The position numbers and the translations under genes are program-made. This document shows positions 36,355 to 45,092 of a DNA stretch of 64,000 nt, one piece after another. Below the pieces are notes generated by a model. That model was not told the origin of the DNA. It did not search any database and saw only the letters and a program-made list of their open reading frames with translations. The DNA is from Burkholderiales bacterium PBB1 (GTDB lineage: Bacteria > Pseudomonadota > Gammaproteobacteria > Burkholderiales > Burkholderiaceae_C): positions 1-64,000 of the forward strand of contig NKIN01000004.1 of assembly GCA_002255905.1 (NCBI GenBank). Reading direction: 5' to 3'. Positions within the stretch are counted from its first letter, which is position 1; each line of letters begins with the position of its first letter.

Positions 36355-36376
36355 GCCTCCCCCGGCGGTTTTTTTT
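36348..36376 (+). terminator. Rho-independent terminator of the aroG attenuator
   Basis: CCGCCGGG (36348-36355), loop CCTCC, CCCGGCGG (36361-36368), then eight Ts (36369-36376). A perfect 8-bp GC stem and T-run, the clearest intrinsic terminator in the window. It lies before, not after, a gene, so it acts as a switch. Confidence 0.9.
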
Positions 36377-36429
36377 CGACTGCGCCGACTTCCAAACCCC
36401 CCTGATCGACCCGCCCCCTGGAGCCTCCC

Positions 36430-37545
36430 ATGCCTCACCAGAATGCCGCCTCCGAAGGCCGCTACGGCCTCATCGAAAAGACCAGCGAGACTGACAACCA
36501 GCGCATACGCGACGTCACGCCGCTGCCGCCGCCCGAGCACCTGATCCGCTTTTTCCCGATCCGCGGCACCGCCATCGAAACCCTGGTGGCCGACACCCGG
36601 CAGCGCATCCGTCGGATCATGTCCGGTCAGGACGATCGGTTACTGGTCATCGTCGGTCCGTGCTCGATCCATGACCCGGCCGCCGCGCTCGACTATGCCC
36701 GCCGACTCAAGGAGCAGCGCGAACGCCACGCAGACACGCTGGAAGTGGTGATGCGGGTCTACTTCGAGAAGCCACGCACCACCGTCGGCTGGAAGGGCCT
36801 GATCAACGATCCCTACCTCGACGAGAGCTACCGCATCGACGAAGGGCTGCGCATCGCGCGCCAATTGCTGGTGGAGATCAACCGCCTGGGCATGCCAGCG
36901 GGCAGCGAATTCCTCGACGTGATCTCGCCGCAATACATCGGCGACCTGATCAGCTGGGGCGCGATCGGAGCGCGCACCACCGAAAGCCAGGTGCACCGGG
37001 AACTGTCGTCGGGGCTGTCGGCGCCTATTGGGTTTAAAAATGGAACCGACGGCAACATCCGCATCGCCACCGACGCGATCCAGGCCGCCGCGCGCCCACA
37101 CCACTTCCTGAGTGTGCACAAGAACGGTCAGGTCGCGATCGTCGAAACCGCCGGCAACCCCGACTGCCACCTGATCCTGCGCGGCGGCAAGGCGCCCAAC
37201 TACGACGCCGTGCACGTGGAGGCGGCCGGCAAGGACCTGGAGGCGGCCAAGCTGCCGGGCACCTTGATGGTCGATTGCTCACACGCCAACAGCAGCAAGC
37301 AGCACGACAAGCAGATCGACGTGGCACGTGACATCGCCGCCCAGTTGGCCGGCGGTAGCCGCCGCATCTTCGGCGTGATGGTCGAAAGCCACCTGAACGC
37401 CGGCGCGCAGAAGTTCAGCCCGGGCAAGGACGACCCGTCGAAGCTGGCCTACGGGCAGAGCATCACCGATGCCTGCATCGGCTGGGACGACACGCTGAAG
37501 GTGCTGGACACCCTCGGCAGCGCGATCAAGGCACGCCGCCGCTGA
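36430..37545 (+). CDS. aroG: 3-deoxy-7-phosphoheptulonate synthase (class I, AroG/AroF/AroH type)
   Basis: 371 residues. GGAG lies 7 bases before the ATG. Conserved segments: RLLVIVGPCSIHDPAAALDYA near residue 75, RVYFEKPRTTVGWKG, FLDVISPQYIGDLISWGAIGART split across about 160-182, GFKNGTDGN, and VDCSHANSSK near 280. It condenses phosphoenolpyruvate and erythrose 4-phosphate, the first step of the shikimate pathway. The Phe-rich leader and attenuator upstream predict control by charged tRNA-Phe, so this is likely the Phe-responsive isozyme. An intrinsic terminator overlaps its stop codon. Confidence 0.95.
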   Translation: MPHQNAASEGRYGLIEKTSETDNQRIRDVTPLPPPEHLIRFFPIRGTAIETLVADTRQRIRRIMSGQDDRLLVIVGPCSIHDPAAALDYARRLKEQRERHADTLEVVMRVYFEKPRTTVGWKGLINDPYLDESYRIDEGLRIARQLLVEINRLGMPAGSEFLDVISPQYIGDLISWGAIGARTTESQVHRELSSGLSAPIGFKNGTDGNIRIATDAIQAAARPHHFLSVHKNGQVAIVETAGNPDCHLILRGGKAPNYDAVHVEAAGKDLEAAKLPGTLMVDCSHANSSKQHDKQIDVARDIAAQLAGGSRRIFGVMVESHLNAGAQKFSPGKDDPSKLAYGQSITDACIGWDDTLKVLDTLGSAIKARRR

Positions 37546-37561
37546 GAGCGGCGGCGTATTT
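37534..37561 (+). terminator. Terminator overlapping the aroG stop codon
   Basis: CGCCGCCGC (37534-37542), loop TGAGA containing the stop codon, GCGGCGGCG (37548-37556), then TATTT. The stem includes the last Arg codons of aroG. Confidence 0.75.
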
Positions 37562-37583
37562 CTGCCGCGCGGGCCGATCTGAC

Positions 37584-38165
37584 TTATTCGGTGGCGTCTT
37601 GTTGGGCGAGTCGTTCGCTGTTCCAGTAGACGTCGTCGCCGCCCAGACCATCGAGGTTGGCTCGGTTCAGCACCCGGGCCAGCACGAACAGCAGATCGCT
37701 CAGCCGGTTCAGGTAGTGCCGCGGCTCGGCGCGCACCGCCTCGCCTGCGGCCAGCGCCACCACCGCACGCTCAGCGCGCCGCGCGATCGTGCGTGCCACA
37801 TGAGCCAGCGCCGCGCTGCGCGTGCCGGCTGGCAGGATGAATTCCTTCAGGCGTGGTAACTGGTCGTTGTAGTGCGCCAGGGCTTCATCAAGCTGGATCA
37901 CGGCCGTGGTCTTCAGCAATTCGTAGCCGGGAATCGACAGCTCGCCGCCCAGGTTGAACAGCTCGTGCTGGATCACCACCAGCAGCTCGCGCACATCGCC
38001 TGGCAACGGCTCGGCCAGCAGCACGCCCAGCTGCGAGTTCAGCTCATCGACATCGCCCATCGCGTGCACGCGCAGACTGTCCTTCGACACCCGGTTGCCA
38101 TCGCCCAGGCCGGTGGTGCCATCGTCCCCGGTGCGGGTGGCGATCTGTGTGAGTCGGTTCGACAT
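37584..38165 (-). CDS. Cob(I)alamin adenosyltransferase (PduO/MMAB type)
   Basis: 193 residues. Motif ATRTGDDGTTGLGDG at residues 9-23 is the ATP-binding signature; NRLSDLLFVLARVLNR near 163 and RTIARRAERAVVALA complete the PduO family pattern. It transfers adenosyl from ATP to cob(I)alamin, giving adenosylcobalamin. ATG 38165 chosen by family length; weak ribosome binding site. It lies between aroG (convergent) and the spoVR operon (same strand, 128 bases downstream of spoVR). Client enzymes are not in this window. Confidence 0.92.
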   Translation of the reverse strand: MSNRLTQIATRTGDDGTTGLGDGNRVSKDSLRVHAMGDVDELNSQLGVLLAEPLPGDVRELLVVIQHELFNLGGELSIPGYELLKTTAVIQLDEALAHYNDQLPRLKEFILPAGTRSAALAHVARTIARRAERAVVALAAGEAVRAEPRHYLNRLSDLLFVLARVLNRANLDGLGGDDVYWNSERLAQQDATE

Positions 38166-38293
38166 GGGGGTCAGCCTGCTTCGTTGATGCGGCCGGCGCA
38201 AGGCCGGAACGGGGGCTGGATGATGCCCGAAGTCGGGCCCGGCTTCGCAGGACGACAAATCGCCCTCGGCCCGGGGACGTCAACGTCTGGCTG

Positions 38294-39898
38294 TCAGTTG
38301 TCCGGCGCACTCACCGACCAGCGCTTGCTGATCTCCCCGCTGCCCTTCACGCTCTCGAGGTGGACACCGAAGCCCCAGAGCCGGGCGACGTGCTTCAGCA
38401 CCTCGTGCGCGCTGTCGTTCAGCGGCCGGTCGTTGTGCTGCGTGTGACGCAGCGTCAGCGAGCGGTCGCCGCGCAGGTTGACGCTCCAGACCTGGATGTT
38501 CGGTTCGCGCTCGCCGAGGTCGTACTGGCGCGACAGCGATTCACGCAGGCGACGGTAGCCCGCTTCGTCGTGGATGGCCGAGACCTCGAGCTCCTTTTGT
38601 TTCTCGTCGTCGTGGATCGCGAACAGACGAAAATCGCGCATCAGCTTGGGCGACAGGTACTGGCCGATGAAGCTTTCATCCTTGAAGTTGCGCATCGCGT
38701 GGTCGAGTGTTTCCAGCCAGTCTCCGCCGGCGATCGCCGGGAACCACTGCCGGTCTTCCTCGGTCGGCGCCTCGCAGATCCGCTTGATGTCGGTGTACAT
38801 CGCGAAACCGAGCGCATACGGGTTGATGCCGCTGTAGGCGCGGTGGCCGACCGGCGGCTGGTAGACCACGTTGGTGTGCGACTTCAGCCACTCGATCATC
38901 ACGCCGTCGCTGAGGTGGCCACGGTCGTACATGGTGTTGAGCAGATGGTGGTGCCAGAAGGTGGCCCAGCCCTCGTTCATCACCTGCGTCTGGCGCTGCG
39001 GGTAGAAGTACTGCGCGATCTTGCGCACGATGCGCACCACCTCGCGCTGCCAGGGCTCGAGCAGCGGCGCGTTCTTCTCGATGAAGTACAGCAGGTTCTC
39101 CTGCGGCTCTTCGGGAAAGCGACGGACCTCGGCCTCTTCGGCGGCGGGCCCGGCCTTGCGCGGCAGCGTGCGCCACATCTCGTTGACCTGGCGCTGCGCG
39201 TAGGCCTCGCGGTCCTTGCGCGCGGCCAGCTCCTGCGCGAGGCTCTTGCGGCTCGGGCGGCGGTAGCGGTCGACGCCGTGGTTCATCAACGCATGGCAGC
39301 TGTCGAGAAAGGTCTCCACCGCGTCGAGGCCATGCTGCTCCTCGCAGTCGGCGATGTAGTTCTTCGCATAGACCAGGTAGTCGATGATCGACCCCGCGTC
39401 GGTCCACATGCGAAACAGGTAGTTGCCCTTGAAGAAGCTGTTGTGGCCATAGGCGGCGTGCGCGATCACCAGCGCCTGCATCGCCATCGTGTTCTCCTCC
39501 ATCAGGTAGCTGATGCAGGGGTTGGAGTTGATGACGATCTCGTAGGCCAGGCCCATGTGGCCGCGGCGGTAGTTCTTCTCGGTCGAGATGAACTCCTTGC
39601 CGTAGCTCCAGTGGCGGTAGTTCACCGGCATGCCGACCGACGCATACGCATCCATCATCTGCTCGGCGGTGATGATCTCGAGTTGGTTCGGGTAGGTGTC
39701 CAGGCCGAAGCTCTCGGCGGTCTCGCGAATCACGTCGTGGTAGCGATCGATCAACTCGAACGACCAGTCGTTGGGCGATGGCAGCGGCTCATGGCTGCGG
39801 GGTGGGGCGATCAGGTCGGCAGCGCGGCGGCGTGCGCCACCGACATGGTGTTCATGGCGGCGCTCGTCGCCCCAGGGTGGCGTGATGGCCGTAGTCAT
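38294..39898 (-). CDS. SpoVR family protein (YcgB-like)
   Basis: 534 residues. WSFELIDRYHDVIRETAESFGLD, PVNYRHWSYGKEF, YEIVINSNPCISYLMEEN and VMNEGWATFWHHHLLNTMYDRG are SpoVR landmarks. The family is named for a Bacillus cortex gene, but in non-sporulating proteobacteria it is linked to PrkA and YeaH. Third gene of the prkA-yeaH-spoVR operon; its start overlaps the yeaH stop by 4 bases (ATGA). Molecular function is unknown. The His/Glu-rich EGWATFWHHH could be a metal site, but that is only a guess. Confidence 0.93.
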   Translation of the reverse strand: MTTAITPPWGDERRHEHHVGGARRRAADLIAPPRSHEPLPSPNDWSFELIDRYHDVIRETAESFGLDTYPNQLEIITAEQMMDAYASVGMPVNYRHWSYGKEFISTEKNYRRGHMGLAYEIVINSNPCISYLMEENTMAMQALVIAHAAYGHNSFFKGNYLFRMWTDAGSIIDYLVYAKNYIADCEEQHGLDAVETFLDSCHALMNHGVDRYRRPSRKSLAQELAARKDREAYAQRQVNEMWRTLPRKAGPAAEEAEVRRFPEEPQENLLYFIEKNAPLLEPWQREVVRIVRKIAQYFYPQRQTQVMNEGWATFWHHHLLNTMYDRGHLSDGVMIEWLKSHTNVVYQPPVGHRAYSGINPYALGFAMYTDIKRICEAPTEEDRQWFPAIAGGDWLETLDHAMRNFKDESFIGQYLSPKLMRDFRLFAIHDDEKQKELEVSAIHDEAGYRRLRESLSRQYDLGEREPNIQVWSVNLRGDRSLTLRHTQHNDRPLNDSAHEVLKHVARLWGFGVHLESVKGSGEISKRWSVSAPDN

Positions 39899-41169
39899 GA
39901 GGCAGCGCCTTCCTTCTTGAACAGGTCACGGAACACTGGGTAGATCTGCGAGGCCTCGGTGGCCTTGCGCACCGCAAAGGCCTGGCTCTCGTCCGACAGC
40001 GCAGCGTACTCGTCCCACAGGTTCTGTTCCTCCTCGGCTACCTGCACATACGCGAAGTAGCGGCACAGCGGCAGGATGCGATTGGCCAGGATCTCGCGGC
40101 AGCGGCCGCTGTCGTGGTGCCAGTTGTCGCCGTCGCTGGCCTGCGCGCCGTAGATGTTCCATTCGGCCGTCGGGTAGCGCGCCCGGGCGATCTCGTCCAT
40201 CAACACCAGCGCGCTCGACACCACCGTGCCACCGGTTTCGGTCGAGTGGAAGAAGTTCTGCTCGTCGACCTCCTGCGCCTGGGTGTGGTGGCGGATGAAG
40301 ACGATGTCAATCTTTTCGTAGTGGCGTGTCAAGAACAAATAGAGCAGGATGAAGAAGCGCTTGGCCAAATCTTTGCGCCCCTCGTCCATCGAGCCCGAGA
40401 CGTCCATCAGGCAGAACATCACCGCCTTCGAGGTCGGCATCGGCACGCGCACGCGGCTGCGGTAGCGCAGGTCGATCGGGTCGAGGTAGGGGATGCGCTT
40501 CAAGCGCGCACGCAGCGCCTCGACTTCCAGCCGCAAGGGCGCGATCTCGGCCTCGTACGGGTTCGGATCGGGGTGGCTCAGCAGATGATCCAGGTGCGTT
40601 TCGAGCCGGTGCAGCTCGCGGCGGGACTCGCTGCCGATCGCAATCCGCCGGCCGATCGCGCCCCGCATCGAACGCACCACATGCAGGTTGCTCGGATTGC
40701 CGTCACTGCTGTAGCCGGCACGGTGCGTCTTGAACTCCGGGGTCTCCGCCAGCGTGGTGCGGGCCAGGTTCGGCAGCGCCAAGTCGTCGAAGAAGACCTG
40801 CATGAATTCCTCCTTGGTCAGGTGGAAGACGAAGTCGTCGTCGCCTTCACCGGAATCGCTCGCCTGCCCCCCACCGCTGCCGCCACCCTCCTTGGGTCGT
40901 GCGATGCGGTCGCCGCGCAGGTAATCCTGGTTGCCCGGATGCACCATGTCGCGCGTGCCCCCCTGGCCATGGCGGAACACCGGCTCGGAGATGTCGCGCT
41001 TGGGAATGTGGATGTCCTCGCCCTGCGCGAGGTCGCGGATGCTGCGACCATCGACCGCGCGCTTCACGGCTTCTCGGATCTGCTCCTTGTGGTGCCTCAG
41101 AAACCGCTCGCGGTTGCCGATCGACTTGTTCTTGCCCGCCAGTCGCCGGTCGATGATCTGCTGGAACAT
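39895..41169 (-). CDS. YeaH/YhbH family protein (DUF444, von Willebrand A-like)
   Basis: 424 residues. N-terminal FQQIIDRRLAGKNKSIGNRE and basic region, then a flexible Gly-rich stretch (EGGGSGGGQASDSGEGDDD) at about 93-112, and a VWA-like domain with a DVSGSMDEGRKDLAKRFF metal-ion-dependent adhesion motif near residue 255. It acts together with the kinase PrkA. Middle gene of the operon: 27 bases after prkA, ATGA overlap with spoVR. In E. coli, YeaG-YeaH are needed for long nitrogen starvation. Binding partner unknown. Confidence 0.93.
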   Translation of the reverse strand: MFQQIIDRRLAGKNKSIGNRERFLRHHKEQIREAVKRAVDGRSIRDLAQGEDIHIPKRDISEPVFRHGQGGTRDMVHPGNQDYLRGDRIARPKEGGGSGGGQASDSGEGDDDFVFHLTKEEFMQVFFDDLALPNLARTTLAETPEFKTHRAGYSSDGNPSNLHVVRSMRGAIGRRIAIGSESRRELHRLETHLDHLLSHPDPNPYEAEIAPLRLEVEALRARLKRIPYLDPIDLRYRSRVRVPMPTSKAVMFCLMDVSGSMDEGRKDLAKRFFILLYLFLTRHYEKIDIVFIRHHTQAQEVDEQNFFHSTETGGTVVSSALVLMDEIARARYPTAEWNIYGAQASDGDNWHHDSGRCREILANRILPLCRYFAYVQVAEEEQNLWDEYAALSDESQAFAVRKATEASQIYPVFRDLFKKEGAAS

Positions 41170-41196
41170 GAATTCCTTTCAGAGCGGCAACGGACC

Positions 41197-43119
41197 TCAG
41201 CTCGACTTGCGCACGCGCAGGTACCACTCGCACAGCAGGCGCACCTGCTTGCTGGTGTAGCCCTTGGCGACCATGCGGGTGACGAAGTCCTCGTGCTTCT
41301 TCGCTTCGTCGGCGCTGGCCTTGGCGTTGAAGCTGATCACCGGCAGCAGTTCCTCGGTGTTCGAGAACATCTTCTTCTCGATCACCGTGCGCAGCTTCTC
41401 GTAGCTGGTCCACACCGGGTTGTTGCCGGCGTTGTTGGCCCGCGCGCGCAGCACGAAGTTGACGATCTCGTTGCGGAAGTCCTTCGGATTGCTGATGCCC
41501 GCCGGCTTCTCGATCTTTTCCAGCTCGGCGTTCAGCGATCCGCGGTCGAACACCTCGCCGGTGTCGGTGTCGCGGTACTCGTGGTCCTGGATCCAGTAGT
41601 CGGCATAGGTGACGTAGCGATCGAAGATGTTCTGGCCGTACTCGCTGTAGCTCTCGAGGTAGGCGGTCTGGATCTCCTTGCCGATGAACTCCGCGTACTT
41701 GGTCGCCAGGTGCTCCTTGATGAACGAGAGGTACTTCTGCTCGGTCTCGGCCGGGAACTGCTCGCGCTCGATTTGCTGCTCGAGCACGTACATCAGGTGC
41801 ACCGGGTTGGCGGCGACCTCGGTGCTGTCGAAGTTGAACACCTTCGAGATGATCTTGAACGCGAAGCGCGTGCTGATGCCGCTCATGCCTTCATCGACGC
41901 CAGCGTAGTCGCGGTACTCCTGGAAGCTCTTGGCGCGCGGGTCGGTGTCTTTCAGGTTCTCGCCGTCGTAGACCAGCATCTTCGAGTACAGCGACGAGTT
42001 CTCGGGCTCCTTCAACCGTGTGAGCACTGCGAACTGGCTCATCATCTTCAGCGTACCGGGGGCGCAGGTGGCCTGGGCCAGCGATGAGCCGCGCAGCAGC
42101 TTCTCGTAGATCTTCACCTCTTCGCTCACGCGCAGGCAGTACGGCACCTTGACGATGTAGATGCGGTCGAGGAAGGCCTCGTTGTTCTTGTTGTTGCGGA
42201 ACGCCTTCCACTCGCTCTCGTTGCTGTGCGCCAGTACCACGCCGTCGAACGGGATTGCGCCGAAACCCTCGGTGCCCTTGAAGTTACCCTCCTGGGTGGC
42301 CGTCAGCAGCGGATGCAGCACCTTGATCGGCGCCTTGAACATCTCGACGAACTCGAGCAGGCCCTGGTTGGCCAGGCACAGCCCGCCGGAGAAGCTGTAG
42401 GCGTCAGGGTCGTCCTGCGCGTAGGTCTCGAGCTTGCGGATGTCGACCTTGCCGACCAGGCTGGAGATGTCCTGGTTGTTCTCGTCGCCCGGCTCGGTCT
42501 TGGCGATGCCGACCTGCTTGAGCACCGACGGATAGCGCCTGACGACCTTGAACTTGCGGATGTCGCCGCCGTATTCCTCGAGCCGCTTGACCGCCCAGGG
42601 TGAGAGCACGCGCTGCAGATAACGGCGCGGAATGCCGTACTCCTTTTCGAGGATCGGGCCGTCTTCATTCGCATCGAACAGGCCCAGCGGCGACTCGTTC
42701 ACCGGCGACCCCTTGATCGCGTAGAACGGCACCTCCTGCATCAGCTGTTTCAGCCGCTCGGCGATGCTGCTCTTGCCGCCACCCACCGGGCCGAGCAGGT
42801 AGAGGATCTGCTTCTTTTCTTCCAGGCCTTGTGCGGCATGGCGGAAGTAGCTCACCACCTGCTCGATCGCGTCTTCCATGCCGTAGAACTCGGCGAACGC
42901 GGGGTAGATCTTGATGACCTTGTTGGCGAACAACCTCGACAGGCGCGGATCGTTGCGGGTGTCCACCGTCTGAGGCTCGCCAATCGCCTGCAGCATGCGT
43001 TCTGCGGCGCTGGCGTAGGCCACCCGGTTGCGTTTGCATTCGGCGAGGTACTCCTCGATCGAGAGTTCCTCTTCGCGCGTGCGCTCGAACCGCGCAGCGA
43101 AATGACTGATCACGTCCAT
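41197..43119 (-). CDS. prkA: PrkA family serine protein kinase (YeaG-like)
   Basis: 640 residues, full length. N-terminal AAA-like domain with Walker A LLGPVGGGKSSIAERL at residues 109-124, then SNESEWKAFRNNKNNEAFLDRI cut mid-way, and the C-terminal kinase-like domain (FISKVFNFDSTEV region). The family phosphorylates itself and other proteins; some members also have AAA+ protease activity. First gene of prkA-yeaH-spoVR. A sigma-54 type promoter motif lies about 220 bases upstream (43342-43357), in line with the known NtrC/sigma-54 control of E. coli yeaGH. Confidence 0.94.
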   Translation of the reverse strand: MDVISHFAARFERTREEELSIEEYLAECKRNRVAYASAAERMLQAIGEPQTVDTRNDPRLSRLFANKVIKIYPAFAEFYGMEDAIEQVVSYFRHAAQGLEEKKQILYLLGPVGGGKSSIAERLKQLMQEVPFYAIKGSPVNESPLGLFDANEDGPILEKEYGIPRRYLQRVLSPWAVKRLEEYGGDIRKFKVVRRYPSVLKQVGIAKTEPGDENNQDISSLVGKVDIRKLETYAQDDPDAYSFSGGLCLANQGLLEFVEMFKAPIKVLHPLLTATQEGNFKGTEGFGAIPFDGVVLAHSNESEWKAFRNNKNNEAFLDRIYIVKVPYCLRVSEEVKIYEKLLRGSSLAQATCAPGTLKMMSQFAVLTRLKEPENSSLYSKMLVYDGENLKDTDPRAKSFQEYRDYAGVDEGMSGISTRFAFKIISKVFNFDSTEVAANPVHLMYVLEQQIEREQFPAETEQKYLSFIKEHLATKYAEFIGKEIQTAYLESYSEYGQNIFDRYVTYADYWIQDHEYRDTDTGEVFDRGSLNAELEKIEKPAGISNPKDFRNEIVNFVLRARANNAGNNPVWTSYEKLRTVIEKKMFSNTEELLPVISFNAKASADEAKKHEDFVTRMVAKGYTSKQVRLLCEWYLRVRKSS

Positions 43120-43523
43120 GTCGATCTCCTGTGGATGGAGGCGACGGTGGCCAGGCTGTTTCGCCTTGCCGCCGTCTGGGGAAGTTCTGATGAAGTCCTA
43201 GCTTCAGGGCTCCATCAGAGCTTTCCGCGACATCAACACGGATACCAACTGTGATTCAAGCTTCTTCCAAACCGCTGCAGATCAACTCACGAGAAGCAGG
43301 TGAACTGGCCTTCAGTTCCGAACACTCGGCTCGACATTACCAGCAATTTATATGCCGCTCGGTCGCAACGATTTTCGAAACCCAGCGGGTGTAGGGACTC
43401 TCGACCACCGCGCCCGGTTCCGTTCACGAGCACACCCTCGAACCCTCAACGCATCGCACCCTTGCGGCGCTGACAGCACGCGCAACAGGGCAGCAAGCAG
43501 GGCCGGCGCACCGCTGCGGCCGC
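43120..43523. other. Intergenic region upstream of prkA (promoter and leader), no gene seen
   Basis: About 400 bases separate prkA from cheB, both on the minus strand. The sigma-54 motif lies at 43342-43357, leaving a 5' untranslated part of roughly 210 bases before prkA. That leader contains an inverted repeat TCTGATG (43186-43192) / CATCAGA (43213-43219). The remainder (43358-43523), where an activator should bind, shows no palindrome I recognise. Confidence 0.55.
43342..43357 (-). promoter_or_regulatory. Sigma-54 promoter motif of the prkA-yeaH-spoVR operon
   Basis: On the minus strand the sequence is CGGCATATAAATTGCT. The consensus is TGGCAY-R-N4-TTGCW: every consensus base matches except the first T, with exact GG-N10-GC spacing (-24/-12). 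Reading direction is toward prkA. In E. coli the homologous yeaGH genes are sigma-54/NtrC dependent. Confidence 0.75.
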
Positions 43524-44579
43524 TCAGCCGCGTGCGTCGAATCCGCGGATCGCAGCGGCCATCTGCGACAGCGGCAGGATCTCGTCGACCCCCCCCAGCT
43601 TGATGGCTTCCTTGGGCATGCCGAAGACCACGCAGGTTTCCTCGTTCTGCGCGATGGTGCGTGCGCCTCGGTCGTGCAAGAGCTTCATGCCGCGTGCGCC
43701 GTCGTCGCCCATGCCGGTGAGGATGAGCGCCAGCAGGTCCTTGCCGGCGCAGTCGGCCGCCGAGCGGAACAACACATCGACCGAGGGCTTGTGGCGGTTC
43801 ACCGGCGGACCATCGGCAACCACGGCGTAGTACTGACCGCCGGCCTTGCGCAGCTGCATGTGCCGCCCTCCTGGCGCGATCAGCACGACGCCGCGTTCGA
43901 GGCGATCGCCATCCTTCGCTTCGCGGATGTTCATCTCGCAGAGGCCGTCGAGCCGCTGCGCATACATCGCGGTGAACTTCTCCGGCATGTGCTGCACGAT
44001 CGCAATGCCAGGGCTGTCGCCGGGCAACGAGGTCAGCACCAGCTCCAGCGCCTGCGTGCCCCCGGTCGAACTGCCGATCACCACCGGCTTGTTGACCGAC
44101 AGGGCATGCAGCCCGGCAATCGGTGGCTTCGGCGTGGCAGCAGGCGATGCGGCGCGCGTGGCCGACATGCCAGCCCGTGGCCGCGAACGGGCTGCCGTCT
44201 TCAGCGTCTGCAGCAGCTCGCGGCGCGAATCCTCGAGGAACTGCTTCAGCCCGAGCCGCGGCTTGGCGACGATCGCCACCGCCCCCGCCGACAGCGCCTC
44301 CAGGGCCATGCGGCTGCCGTCGGTGGTCAGCGTCGAGCAGATGACGGTCGGGATCGGCGACTCTTCCATGATCTGCCGCAGGAAGGTCAGGCCGTCCATG
44401 CCGGGCATCTCGATGTCGAGCAGCAGCACGTCGGGACGGTTCTTGCGAATCACCGGACCGGCGATCAGCGGGTTGGGCGCGCTGCCCATCAGCTCGATCT
44501 CGGCATCGCCTTGCAACAGGTGCATCAACGTCTGCCGAACCACTGCCGAGTCATCGACCACGTAGACCTTGATCGCCAT
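43524..44579 (-). CDS. cheB: Chemotaxis response regulator protein-glutamate methylesterase CheB
   Basis: 351 residues from ATG 44579 (AGGA 6 bases upstream; a GTG precedes it). Receiver domain with acidic pair D9-D10, phospho-acceptor D55 in LLLDIEMPGMDG and a lysine in VAKPRLG. A linker about 120-160 is Ala/Pro-rich. The catalytic domain has serine in VIGSSTGGTQAL, histidine in IVQHMPEKF and Asp in LTGMGDDGARGM. It removes methyl groups from chemoreceptors when phosphorylated by CheA. Last gene of the che cluster. Confidence 0.95.
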   Translation of the reverse strand: MAIKVYVVDDSAVVRQTLMHLLQGDAEIELMGSAPNPLIAGPVIRKNRPDVLLLDIEMPGMDGLTFLRQIMEESPIPTVICSTLTTDGSRMALEALSAGAVAIVAKPRLGLKQFLEDSRRELLQTLKTAARSRPRAGMSATRAASPAATPKPPIAGLHALSVNKPVVIGSSTGGTQALELVLTSLPGDSPGIAIVQHMPEKFTAMYAQRLDGLCEMNIREAKDGDRLERGVVLIAPGGRHMQLRKAGGQYYAVVADGPPVNRHKPSVDVLFRSAADCAGKDLLALILTGMGDDGARGMKLLHDRGARTIAQNEETCVVFGMPKEAIKLGGVDEILPLSQMAAAIRGFDARG

Positions 44580-44588
44580 CACATTTCC

Positions 44589-45092
44589 TTAAACAGGCAC
44601 CACAGCGACCTGCGGTGCATCCGGTCCGACGGTCCAGGAAAGCCGCCGATAGGATGGACCACCGAGGTCATGGAACAACACGCGTACGCCATCCTGCGCC
44701 AGCGCATCAAGCGCCCAGCGCGCATTGCGTTCCCCCACATGGGCAGTCGTGAACAGGCCGGGAAACATGTTGCCGCCACCGTAGACATAGGCTTGGCATT
44801 GGGTCGGATCGATGCCGCGCTCGCGCAGCAGCGCATACATCGTGTCCAGCGCCACCTCGGCATACGCGCCCGTTTCCGCCACACCGACCACTGCACGGCT
44901 GGCATGCACGATGTGACACATCGCACCGATGGTGCGCCGCGGGTCGGTCAACACGATCGCGACGCACGAACCGAGCAGGGTCTCGAGCCGATCACCGCGC
45001 TCAGCGCAGACCACATCGCCCGGGTGCAGGGTGTGCAGCGGGCCCAGCGGTTCGAGGATCATCGCTCGCATCGCTTCACGAACGCGGCTCAC
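44589..45092 (-). CDS. cheD: Chemoreceptor glutamine deamidase CheD
   Basis: About 167 residues from GTG 45092, which overlaps the cheR stop by 4 bases (GTGA); ATG 45071 is an alternative start. Catalytic Cys in ETLLGSCVAIVL and His in GAMCHIVHA match the CheD papain-like fold, followed by YVYGGGNMFP near the middle. It deamidates glutamines of receptors to glutamates. Located between cheR and cheB, as in the P. aeruginosa Che2 cluster order. Confidence 0.92.
   Translation of the reverse strand: MSRVREAMRAMILEPLGPLHTLHPGDVVCAERGDRLETLLGSCVAIVLTDPRRTIGAMCHIVHASRAVVGVAETGAYAEVALDTMYALLRERGIDPTQCQAYVYGGGNMFPGLFTTAHVGERNARWALDALAQDGVRVLFHDLGGPSYRRLSWTVGPDAPQVAVVPV

Noticed and set aside
36430-36545. 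The 140-residue frame 36122-36544 that reads through the attenuator region
   Set aside because: It crosses the terminator T-run and overlaps aroG in another frame; the 23-codon Phe-rich frame with matching RNA structure explains the region better.
40114-42087. A 657-codon plus-strand frame opposite yeaH and prkA
   Set aside because: Antisense shadow, rich in His, Arg, Leu and Val, with no family resemblance.
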